Positions 29,245 to 37,583 of a stretch of DNA of 43,971 nt are shown here, in pieces. Each line of letters opens with the position of its first letter. Positions within the stretch are counted from its first letter, which is position 1. The notes beneath the pieces are model-generated. The model ran no database searches, was not told where the DNA came from, and saw only the letters and a list, made by a program, of their open reading frames with translations. This DNA comes from Candidatus Omnitrophota bacterium (GTDB lineage: Bacteria; Omnitrophota; Gorgyraeia; Gygaellales; Profunditerraquicolaceae): assembly GCA_029561735.1 (NCBI GenBank), contig JAKQWZ010000064.1, forward strand, positions 67,583 through 111,553, in the 5' to 3' direction. The position numbers and the translations under genes are program-made.

Positions 29245-29610
29245 ATGCCTAATTTAATCCCTACGGAAACAATAGCTACAAAAATCTTAGTCATTAGAGG
29301 CAAACAAGTTATGCTGGATAGCGATTTAGCTATACTCTATGAGGTAAGAACAAAACGTCTGAATGAACAGGTGGCAAGAAATAGGAAAAGATTTCCCGAA
29401 GATTTTATGTTTCAGCTTACAGAAGAAGAGACTAATTTTTTGAGGTCGCAAAATGCGACCTCAAATCGAGGCGGCAGAAGGTATCTTCCTTATGTCTTTA
29501 CTCAAGAAGGCATAGCCATGCTTTCAAGCGTACTAAATAGTGAGCGAGCAATTATGGTGAATATCCAGATAATGCGGGCATTTGCGCAGTTAAGTATAAA
29601 TTTGGAATAA
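29245..29610 (+). CDS. ORF6N domain protein, short form
   Basis: [49 protein letters not shown]...[38 protein letters not shown]; Shine-Dalgarno AAAGGAGG. Confidence 0.85.
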   Translation: MPNLIPTETIATKILVIRGKQVMLDSDLAILYEVRTKRLNEQVARNRKRFPEDFMFQLTEEETNFLRSQNATSNRGGRRYLPYVFTQEGIAMLSSVLNSERAIMVNIQIMRAFAQLSINLE

Positions 29611-29633
29611 TGTTTTACCCTAATTAACCTTTA

Positions 29634-29685
29634 CAAACTGCGCTACGTCGCTAACCGAGCCATCGGCATTTATTTGCTGCAACCA
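29634..29685 (-). pseudogene. relic of the lipoprotein C-terminus
   Basis: About 46 of 52 nt identical by eye to 30311-30362; encodes DWLQQINADGSVSDVAQFVKVN* versus VWLQQINADGSVIDVAQFKKIG. Confidence 0.6.
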
Positions 29686-29808
29686 GTCAACATTATCATA
29701 CTATCCACAGCCAACAACCCCAATAGTCAATAGAAATTCCGTAATATTTTGGCTGCCAAGAGTTGCGGTGTCATATCAGCTCAATTTCGTTCCCTAAACT
29801 TAGAACCA

Positions 29809-30285
29809 TCATGGCTTAAATTTGATCTCTTTTAAAAGGAATTTGCCGAAGTCGGGCGTCTTCCCTGCGCCAGTTTGTTGGGGGTTATCTCCCTCAAATA
29901 CTAAATCGCATACGTCTCGCCCGCCGATGCCAACGGTCATACTCAAAGCCACTTTCCCCGATAGTACCTCCATCCCCATACCGCCAAAATCCACATCCCA
30001 TGATCCAACCGTTATATCGTTCATGCACTGCTTTTGAGTGGTCACGCCGATCTTATAGCCGCGCAGAACTTCGCGCATTTTGGCCTCCGGCGAAGCCTTG
30101 TCTGTCAATGATGACGTAAGCTGCGGCTTAAGCTTAGAAGATGAAGCCATCGAAATGTCATTCGAGTCTGCGCAAGAAGCTAGCCCATAAAAGAACGTTA
30201 CTAATAAACAAACTGTAATAATCACAATGCTTATTTTGGTATTCTTCATAGAAATATCCTCCACTGGTTCTTCTCGCAAATTCAT
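29809..30285 (-). CDS. secreted hypothetical protein
   Basis: Signal peptide-like N-terminus; ATGA overlap with the upstream lipoprotein ORF. Confidence 0.5.
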   Translation of the reverse strand: MNLREEPVEDISMKNTKISIVIITVCLLVTFFYGLASCADSNDISMASSSKLKPQLTSSLTDKASPEAKMREVLRGYKIGVTTQKQCMNDITVGSWDVDFGGMGMEVLSGKVALSMTVGIGGRDVCDLVFEGDNPQQTGAGKTPDFGKFLLKEIKFKP

Positions 30286-30926
30286 CCGGAATAGTCCGAA
30301 CCGATCTTTTTAAACTGCGCTACGTCAATAACCGAACCATCGGCATTTATTTGTTGCAGCCATACTGTGTATGTATACAAAATCTGCGGTTGAACCGCTT
30401 TCATGATTATTTTAATCGTTGTAAAATGGCCCCCTATCCGGTACCGGCACCCTTTTTTGAAATCATAGGTAATACTATGCTTTGTCGATACGAACTTAGA
30501 GGGGCCATAGCTACCGCCATAATTTATCCACGCGTTATGACCGATATAAGTAAGAATAGTATGGACACCCGGCTTAAGGTGATAATCAACATTTTTTCCC
30601 GGTTCATCAAATGGAGGTCGACGTTTTTCATCTTCCCAAGAGTAATTAAGATAATTAGGGATTGCTTCGCCGTCAGCATATTTACCGTCAACTTTAGCTG
30701 TTGTGTTCGACATATAATACTCTATGTCGCAGCCTTCATATTGCGCCGCCTTTTCTTGTTGCTCGTATCCGGAGGATATTCCCCGAAGCACGCTGATCTC
30801 GCTGTCTGGCAGCGGGGTGCCCTCATACAACTTTACATTACCTAGTATTTTATTGCCAACGCTATTAGTAGTGCTACAACCGGCCAACAGTAATAAAATA
30901 AGGCTGAAACTGATAAATCGCTTCAT
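30282..30926 (-). CDS. hypothetical lipoprotein
   Basis: Lipobox LLLLAGCSTTNS; 214 aa. Confidence 0.6.
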   Translation of the reverse strand: MKRFISFSLILLLLAGCSTTNSVGNKILGNVKLYEGTPLPDSEISVLRGISSGYEQQEKAAQYEGCDIEYYMSNTTAKVDGKYADGEAIPNYLNYSWEDEKRRPPFDEPGKNVDYHLKPGVHTILTYIGHNAWINYGGSYGPSKFVSTKHSITYDFKKGCRYRIGGHFTTIKIIMKAVQPQILYTYTVWLQQINADGSVIDVAQFKKIGSDYSG

Positions 30927-31218
30927 CTGTCATCCCCCCCCACGCTTTCTAATTTAAAAAACTATTGCTGCTTTTCCTGCGGAACCTTAGAGTAGGCTGA
31001 ATAATAAACTCCATGACCATCCTTACTATAATGAAATTGCTACCATCAATCTTAACTATTGTATTGTAGCAAGGCACTTGAACTACTGCAAGTATTTTCC
31101 CCGGTGCCCTATCCTCTGGTTGGCTTATAATTATTGTTGTAGTAATCTGAAAGGCGGTAAGATATTTGACAAATGGCCTTTTGGGTATTCCTTAGAGGAA
31201 GAGCAGTCTTTCATAAAT

Positions 31219-31264
31219 AGAGACGGCACTCTTGAAATCTGCGTAACTCTTGAGAACCGTCCCT
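31219..31264. repeat. REP-like imperfect palindrome
   Basis: AGAGACGGcaCTCTTGAAATCTGCGTAACTCTTGAGAACCGTCCCT; outer arms (G/A)GACGG...CCGTCCC. Confidence 0.5.
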
Positions 31265-31269
31265 GCTTT

Positions 31270-32541
31270 TTAACTCAAAATATCGGCTTTATCCGACCTG
31301 ACCCGCGCGCTTGGCCGCAGCGGCGTAGGATTATCTTCGATCACCGTAGGCAGGCCCATCTTATCCAGCAAAGCGATAAAAGGATCCGGGTCAAGTTCTT
31401 CCACATTGACCATAGCCTTGACATCCCAATCGCCTCGAGCAATAAGCATTGCCGCGGCAACCGGCGGAACACCTGCGGTATAGCTTATTGCCTGCGATTC
31501 GACTTCCTTGTAGCATTCGGCATGGTCGCAGACATTATAAATAAAGATCTCTTTTCTCTTGCCGTCTTTCTTGCCTTTAAAATAATCTCCGATACAGGTC
31601 TTTCCGGTATAATTAGGCGCCAGGCTTGAAGGATCCGGCAAAAGCGCTTTTAATACTTTTAAAGGCACAACCTCTACTCCCTCGGCAGTCTTGATCGGCT
31701 TTTCCGAAGTCAGGCCCAGATTAGTCAAGACCGTAAATACATTAATATAGTGGTCGCCAAACCCCATCCAGAAACGGATACTGTTGGCTTCGATATTCTT
31801 GGACAAAGAATGCAGCTCGTCATGGCCGTTAAGATAGATCGGCTGTTTGCCTACAACCGGAAAATCATATTTCATCTTTATAGAATGGACTTTTTCTTCC
31901 ACCCATTTGCGGTCGATCCATGTCCAGACCTTTTTGAACTCACGGAAATTTATTTCCGGGTCAAAATTAGTGGCAAAATATTTTCCGTGGTTGCCCACAT
32001 TGACATCCATAATATCTATTGTATCAATCTTATCAAAATAATGTTTTACTGCCAGAGCGCAATAAGCATTGACCACGCCCGGGTCAAATCCACAACCTAA
32101 AATCGCAGTAATTCCTTTTTCTTTGCAAAGATCTTTGCGTTTCCACTCATAATTGGCATACCATGGCGGGTCTTCGCAGACTTTAGCCGGATCCTCGTGG
32201 ATGGCGGTATCCATATAAGCCACACCGGCTTTGATACAAGCCTCTAAGAGGGACATATTTACATAGGCCTGGGCCAGGTTGATAACTATTTCGGACTTCG
32301 TGTCCTTAATAAGCTTGACTGTAGCAGGTACATCCAAGGCATCTATCTGGCGGGAATATATTTTTTTGGACTTATCTTTTATATTATTTTTTCTTTTAAC
32401 ACTCTCAATTATCGCATCGCATTTTGCCTGTTTTCTGGAGGCAATACAGATATCGCCTAAAATGTCATTATTCTGCGCGCATTTATGCGCTGCCACATGC
32501 GCCACGCCGCCTGCGCCGACAATCAAAACATTCTTCTTCAT
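31270..32541 (-). CDS. carboxynorspermidine/carboxyspermidine dehydrogenase (saccharopine dehydrogenase family)
   Basis: VLIVGAGGVAHVAAHKCAQNN; CGFDPGVVNAYCALA; adjacent to the decarboxylase. Confidence 0.85.
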   Translation of the reverse strand: MKKNVLIVGAGGVAHVAAHKCAQNNDILGDICIASRKQAKCDAIIESVKRKNNIKDKSKKIYSRQIDALDVPATVKLIKDTKSEIVINLAQAYVNMSLLEACIKAGVAYMDTAIHEDPAKVCEDPPWYANYEWKRKDLCKEKGITAILGCGFDPGVVNAYCALAVKHYFDKIDTIDIMDVNVGNHGKYFATNFDPEINFREFKKVWTWIDRKWVEEKVHSIKMKYDFPVVGKQPIYLNGHDELHSLSKNIEANSIRFWMGFGDHYINVFTVLTNLGLTSEKPIKTAEGVEVVPLKVLKALLPDPSSLAPNYTGKTCIGDYFKGKKDGKRKEIFIYNVCDHAECYKEVESQAISYTAGVPPVAAAMLIARGDWDVKAMVNVEELDPDPFIALLDKMGLPTVIEDNPTPLRPSARVRSDKADILS

Positions 32542-32565
32542 TTCTTATTCTCTCCTGTTGGATTT

Positions 32566-33669
32566 TTATGACAAACTGCCCACAAAATCTTTATAAGTGA
32601 ATTTGCGTTCCAAATCAATCCGGCCATTCAGCCTTTTTACGGCTATTGAAGGCATCTGCAGCCCGTTAAACCAGTTCTTTTTAACCATGGTATATCCGGC
32701 TGCGTCGGAAAACCTGATGATACTGCCGGATTTTAACGGATGCCTGAAATTATAGGTCCCAAACACATCGCCGGCTAAACACGAGCGCCCGGCAACCATA
32801 TATTTATATTTACCCTTACCGCTATCGTTTATTTTGGCGTTTAAACGGTAAATCAGCAAATCCAACATATGGGCTTCGGCTGAAGCGTCAACAATAGCTA
32901 TATTAATCCGGTTGCGTACAATATCAAGCACTTTTGTCACCAGTTCGCAAGACTGGGTTATACTGCTTTCTCCGGGTTCAAGGTAAACCTGAACTTTAAA
33001 CCTGCGGCTGAATTCTTTGAGCCTGCGGCAGAGCTTATCCACAGGATAACCGGACCGGGAAAAATAGATTCCTCCCCCCAGGCTGACCCATTCCAAAGAA
33101 TCCAAAACATCTGCGTAATTACAGCTGATATAATCCAGATTTGCTGAAAGATTTTCAAAATCGCAGTTCTCACAGTTAAAATGGAACATGATACCGCTGA
33201 TCAAAGGCAGCACTTTTTGCATTTCTCTTTTATCTATGACTCCTAAACGCGAAAACTTACGCGCAGGATCTGCCAGATCAAAATACGAATAACTCACGCC
33301 CGGATTGACCCTCAGGCCTATCTCTTTGCCTTTAGCCAGCGGATAAAATTGCTTTAATTGCGATACGGAATTAAAGATCAGCTTATCAGATATCCTGCTG
33401 GCTGAGCTGATTTCGCTTTTTGAAAATGCCACGCAATAGCTATGGGTTTCTTTGCCGAATTTCTCATAGCCAAGGCGGGTTTCATAATATGAGCTTGAGG
33501 TAGTCCCGTCCATGTATTTTCTCATCAAAGGAAAAACGCTCCACGCCGAGAAACATTTCAAGGCCAGCAGAGATTTCGCTCCCGAACTCTCCCGGATATA
33601 CCGGATTATTTCAAGGTTTTTTAAGAGTTTTCTCTCGTCAATCAGGTAATAAGGCGTGTCTATATTCAT
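32566..33669 (-). CDS. nspC: carboxynorspermidine decarboxylase (NspC-like)
   Basis: TPYYLIDERKLLKNLEIIRYIRESSGAKSLLALKCFSAWSVFPLMRKYMDGTTSSSYYETRLGYEKFG; PLP fold III. Start adjusted to MNIDTPYY. Confidence 0.88.
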   Translation of the reverse strand: MNIDTPYYLIDERKLLKNLEIIRYIRESSGAKSLLALKCFSAWSVFPLMRKYMDGTTSSSYYETRLGYEKFGKETHSYCVAFSKSEISSASRISDKLIFNSVSQLKQFYPLAKGKEIGLRVNPGVSYSYFDLADPARKFSRLGVIDKREMQKVLPLISGIMFHFNCENCDFENLSANLDYISCNYADVLDSLEWVSLGGGIYFSRSGYPVDKLCRRLKEFSRRFKVQVYLEPGESSITQSCELVTKVLDIVRNRINIAIVDASAEAHMLDLLIYRLNAKINDSGKGKYKYMVAGRSCLAGDVFGTYNFRHPLKSGSIIRFSDAAGYTMVKKNWFNGLQMPSIAVKRLNGRIDLERKFTYKDFVGSLS

Positions 33670-33820
33670 GGCGGATTTATTATAATCAGGATTGGGCTGA
33701 TAAGCAAGAAAATTCATTTTGCCGGATAAAAAATTAAAAAAAATTATTGACTTCCCTGAAAAAAGTTATACTATATATTCAGAATAGATGAGCGAAAACA
33801 GAGGAAAAAAAGCTAATTTT

Positions 33821-33854
33821 GCCGGCCAGTATTTTATTTCGGGGCCGGTTTTTT
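33821..33854 (+). terminator. terminator/attenuator-like hairpin in the speD leader
   Basis: GCCGGCC-15 nt-GGCCGG followed by TTTTTT. Confidence 0.5.
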
Positions 33855-33940
33855 ACTAAACAAAATAATAAAAGCAACATTAGGCGCCGTTTTAAATGAT
33901 AAACGGGCCTACACCTTCTGCGTTAGGAGAGAAAAACGAA

Positions 33941-34306
33941 ATGGATAAAGGTAAGCTATACGGATATGAGCTTGTTCTTGACCTCTATGATTGCAATCCA
34001 AATACTATCAGCTCAAAGAAAAAACTGCAGCAATATGTGGACAAACTATGCAAAGTCATAGATATGAAGAAATACGGCAAGACGTTCCTGCCTTATTTCG
34101 GCTTGAATGAGCCGCAGACTAAAGGTTATTCGCTGGTACAGCTGATCGAAACCAGCTCAATTACCGGGCATTTTTCGGAGTTATGGTGCGCAGCGCACTT
34201 GAATATATTCTCCTGTAAGACATTTGATAAGAAATTGGCTGAAAATTTCAGCAGGAAATTTTTCGGAGCAAAAAAAGTGGTCAGCCGCTGGCTAATAAGA
34301 AGGTAA
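33941..34306 (+). CDS. divergent S-adenosylmethionine decarboxylase (SpeD) family protein
   Basis: LYGYELVLDLYDCNPNTISS...LIETSSITGHFSELWCAAHLNIFSCKTFDKKLAENFSRKFFGA; start at MDKGKLYG behind a GGAGAG Shine-Dalgarno. Confidence 0.75.
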   Translation: MDKGKLYGYELVLDLYDCNPNTISSKKKLQQYVDKLCKVIDMKKYGKTFLPYFGLNEPQTKGYSLVQLIETSSITGHFSELWCAAHLNIFSCKTFDKKLAENFSRKFFGAKKVVSRWLIRR

Positions 34307-34323
34307 TTGAAGGGTTTTTACAG

Positions 34324-34364
34324 AAAACTGCTGTTCTTTCCGGAAGAAAGGGCAGCGGTTTTTT
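34324..34364 (+). terminator. Rho-independent terminator downstream of speD-like gene
   Basis: AAAACTGCTGTTCTTTC-CGG-AAGAAAGGGCAGCGGTTTTTT. Confidence 0.75.
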
Positions 34365-35037
34365 ATTTCCTGACTAATTTGTATTTTTTATCAATATAAG
34401 GCGAGATTGTGCGGTAAATACGCATAGCCACGATCTTATAGCCGTCGCGGTTAGGATGGAGAAAATCACTCTTTAAACGCGGATTGGTTATAATGCCGCT
34501 GAGGATATTAGGGATAAATATCGCCCCCTTCTGCCTGGCAAGCTCTTTATAGGCTTTACGGTAATTTTTCATAAGCATACCGGCGCTAATATCGGCTATT
34601 GCCACCATGGAGCCCCTGGCCTGGATCTTATCAACCATATCGCTGATATTCTTTAAAGTTTTTTCTTCCGGGACCTTTCGTAAAAAATCATTTCCGCCCA
34701 ATTCTATTATGACCAGTAACGGGTCGCGGCTTAAGACATCGGATTCCAGCCTTTGTAAAGCTTCGGTAGACGTATCCCCGTCTATCCCTTCGTTGATCAC
34801 CGGGATATTTACCATTTCAGCCAAGGCGGTGGGATAACTCTCCTGTTTGGTAACGCCGTAGCCAAAAGTAATACTGTCCCCGAAACAGACAATTGTCTTT
34901 CCTTTTGAGCCGGTATTGCGTACTTCTTTCTTCCCGCAGCCGCTTAAGAAGGTAAAACTAAAAATACAAAACGTAAAACTACAGCCTAAAACTAAAAACT
35001 TTATAAATTTTCTTGCTTTTGAATTTTTAATTGTCAT
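34363..35037 (-). CDS. SGNH/GDSL hydrolase (TesA-like esterase), lipoprotein
   Basis: VCFGDSITFGYGVTKQESYPTALAEMV; ELGGNDFLR; SDFLHPNRDGY; lipobox FLSGCG. Confidence 0.9.
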   Translation of the reverse strand: MTIKNSKARKFIKFLVLGCSFTFCIFSFTFLSGCGKKEVRNTGSKGKTIVCFGDSITFGYGVTKQESYPTALAEMVNIPVINEGIDGDTSTEALQRLESDVLSRDPLLVIIELGGNDFLRKVPEEKTLKNISDMVDKIQARGSMVAIADISAGMLMKNYRKAYKELARQKGAIFIPNILSGIITNPRLKSDFLHPNRDGYKIVAMRIYRTISPYIDKKYKLVRK

Positions 35038-35060
35038 TTTGACTTTTTACTTTTGACTTT
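34951..35060. repeat. 7-bp-period repeat island spanning the rlmN stop, GDSL start and signal peptide
   Basis: Minus strand AGTCAAA AGTAAAA AGTCAAA ATGACAA ... GTTTTTA GTTTTAG GCTGTA GTTTTAC GTTTTGT ATTTTTA GTTTTAC. Confidence 0.65.
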
Positions 35061-36082
35061 CTCTTAATCTGAGTTGCCCGCATGCCGCCTCAATATCCTG
35101 TCCGCGGCTTGAGCGTAAAGTCACATTTACATCAGACTTTATCAGCATGTCCCTGAACATCAGTATATCCACTTTTCCCGGGGGTTCAAGCCCTAATTCT
35201 TTTATAGGGTTGCACGGTATCAGGTTAACTTTAGCCTCCAGGCCGGCTATAAGCTTAACCAGATTCTTTGCGCTTTGCAGGTCTGAATTCAGCCCCTTGA
35301 TCATAGTATATTCAAAAGTGACCTGCCTATTGGTATCTTTGATGTATTCTCTTAATGCCCCTATCAGTTCTTTTAATGGATATTTTTTTATTTATCGGCA
35401 TGATTCTGGAACGGGTTAAATCGTCTGCCGCGTGCAAAGAAACGGATAATTCCACTTGCAGGCCTTCCTTGGCTAATTTTCTGATTTGAGGAACCAGGCC
35501 GCAGGTTGAGATGGTAATCCTGCGCTGGCCTATATTCAGGGACTCCTTGGAATTAATAATACGGATTACCTTTAATACGTTGTCATAATTATCCAGCGGC
35601 TCACCCGTACCCATAAAAACTATATGGGTTAATTTATTGCCCTCTGAATTGCATTTAATCAACAATACCTGCTCCATCATTTCACCGCAGGTGAGATTTC
35701 TTTTAAAACCCGAAGCGCCGCTGGCGCAAAACCCGCAGGCGTATTTACAGCCTGCCTGGCTGGAGACACATCCGGTAACCCGGTCATCTGCAGGAATTAT
35801 AACCGATTCTATTAAGTTTCCGTCGTCCAGGCCCATAAGCAGCTTTTGAGTCTGGTCGCGCGAAATGGATTTTTTGACCAGTTTAAAGCCAATAATGAAG
35901 AACTTATCTTTAAGCTTATTACGTAATTCAGCCGGCAGATTGGTCATCCGGTCAAAATCAAACACGCCTTTCTGGTATATCCAGGAGAATATCTGTTTAG
36001 CGCGGAATTTTTCAGCCGAAATCTGCGGCAATTCGCGCTCTAATTCAGACAGGCTGAAATCTTTGAGGTCTACCATAGCCAT
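35047..36082 (-). CDS. rlmN: 23S rRNA (adenine2503-C2)/tRNA methyltransferase RlmN, frameshifted
   Basis: ORF 35327..36082 (QAGCKYACGFCASGASGFKRNLT) continues in another frame as ORF 35047..35304 (MIKGLNSD...VNLIPCNPI) across a 7-nt A run at 35383-35389. Confidence 0.9.
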
Positions 36083-36084
36083 AT

Positions 36085-37581
36085 TTATTTACGAAGCAAT
36101 TCTTTGTCTATTTTTCCGGTGCGGTTCTTCGGCAATGCGGGTTTAAACTCAAAGTAATGCGGAATCTTGAAATGTGCCAGGTGCTGGCGCAGAAAATAGC
36201 GCAAATCTTCTTCCTCCAGGTTCTTATTATCCTTTAAGACTACAAATGCCTTAGGGACTTCGCCTCTTAAATTATCATTCACACCCACAACCGCAGTTTC
36301 AGCAACATCCGGATGTTTTTGTATGGCTGCCTCTACTTCAGGCTCAAAAACTATCTCTCCCCCCACCTTAATCATCTCTTTCTTGCGGCCGACAATATAC
36401 AAATGTCCCTCTTCATCAAACCTCCCCAGGTCGCCGGTATGAAACCAGCCATTGCGGATTGCCTCTTTAGTGGTCTCGGGGTCCTTAAAATACCCGTCGG
36501 TAACCACCCATCCGCGGCAGACAATTTCTCCTACCCGGCCCTGCGCAACTTCTTTTCCTGCGTCATCAAATATTTTTATATCAACCCAGGGCAAAGGTCT
36601 GCCTACGCTCTCTATTTTTGTTGAGCCCATAGGCAAAACCACTGTAGGGGCATTAGTTTCAGTCATGCCCCAGCCGTTTAACAGGTGCGCATCAGGGCAA
36701 TATTTATGGAATCTCTTCAAAGCATCTGGCGAATTTGAAGCCCCGAATGTGACCATCCAACGCAGAGAAGAAAGGTCAAAGCTTTCAAATTCTTTCAACT
36801 GCAAAAACGCATAATACATTGACGGCACGATCCAGAAACAAGTCACCCTGTAAGCCTGAATATTCCTGATAAATTCCAGCGGTATAAAACGCTCCATTAT
36901 AACTATGGTTATGCCGAAAGATACGCAGTTCTGAATATGGATCAGGCCCCCTGAATGCGAAAAAGGCAATGCGCAAAGCACAATATCTTTTTCGTTTAAA
37001 TCCACAAAGAAGCCCATGGATTTTGGCGCGGCTCCCAGCTGCAAATAATTAATTAAAACACCTTTGGGTTTTCCGGTAGTGCCCGAAGTATAAAAAATTA
37101 TGGCATAGTCCTTATCATTGACAGCGGCCTTAGGAGCGGCATTCTTTCCCCGGGCAATCAGCTCTTCAAGGCCAAAGCAGCCTTCTTTTTTTTCAAAACA
37201 GGTAATAATATTTTTCAGCGACGGACAGGCAGATTTTAATTTGTCCAAGGAAATATTTGCTTTTGTTTTTAGTATCAGCGTCTTGGCCTCACAATGGCTT
37301 ATGCAGGAAATAAGCTCATCTTCGGTAAGCATAAAATCTAAAGGCACGGCTGTTGCGCCCAAGGACCAGATAGCCAAATACGCATAGAAATACTGGGGGC
37401 AGCTGGGCAAATAGATAGCTACCTTGTCCGATTTATTAACCCCCAGCCCAAACAGGCTGTCGGCTAATCTAAACGAATTATCCTTCAGCTGTAAAAAGCT
37501 GATATTCTGGTCTTTAAAAATTACTGCTGTTTTTTCGGGCGTTCTTTTTGCCCTTGATTCCAAAAGGTTTATCACGTCCAT
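36085..37581 (-). CDS. AMP-dependent acyl-CoA synthetase/ligase
   Basis: AIIFYTSGTTGKPKGVLI; GWGMTETNAP; GWFHTGDLGRFDEEGHLYIVGRKKEMIKVGGE; PKNRTGKIDKELLRK. Confidence 0.93.
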   Translation of the reverse strand: MDVINLLESRAKRTPEKTAVIFKDQNISFLQLKDNSFRLADSLFGLGVNKSDKVAIYLPSCPQYFYAYLAIWSLGATAVPLDFMLTEDELISCISHCEAKTLILKTKANISLDKLKSACPSLKNIITCFEKKEGCFGLEELIARGKNAAPKAAVNDKDYAIIFYTSGTTGKPKGVLINYLQLGAAPKSMGFFVDLNEKDIVLCALPFSHSGGLIHIQNCVSFGITIVIMERFIPLEFIRNIQAYRVTCFWIVPSMYYAFLQLKEFESFDLSSLRWMVTFGASNSPDALKRFHKYCPDAHLLNGWGMTETNAPTVVLPMGSTKIESVGRPLPWVDIKIFDDAGKEVAQGRVGEIVCRGWVVTDGYFKDPETTKEAIRNGWFHTGDLGRFDEEGHLYIVGRKKEMIKVGGEIVFEPEVEAAIQKHPDVAETAVVGVNDNLRGEVPKAFVVLKDNKNLEEEDLRYFLRQHLAHFKIPHYFEFKPALPKNRTGKIDKELLRK

Positions 37582-37583
37582 AT

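Noticed and set aside
30351-30845. Plus-strand ORF of 164 aa
   Set aside because: Antisense to the lipoprotein gene with a plausible signal peptide and lipobox on the minus strand.
31078-31629. Plus-strand ORF of 183 aa
   Set aside because: Mostly antisense to the carboxynorspermidine dehydrogenase gene; no family resemblance.
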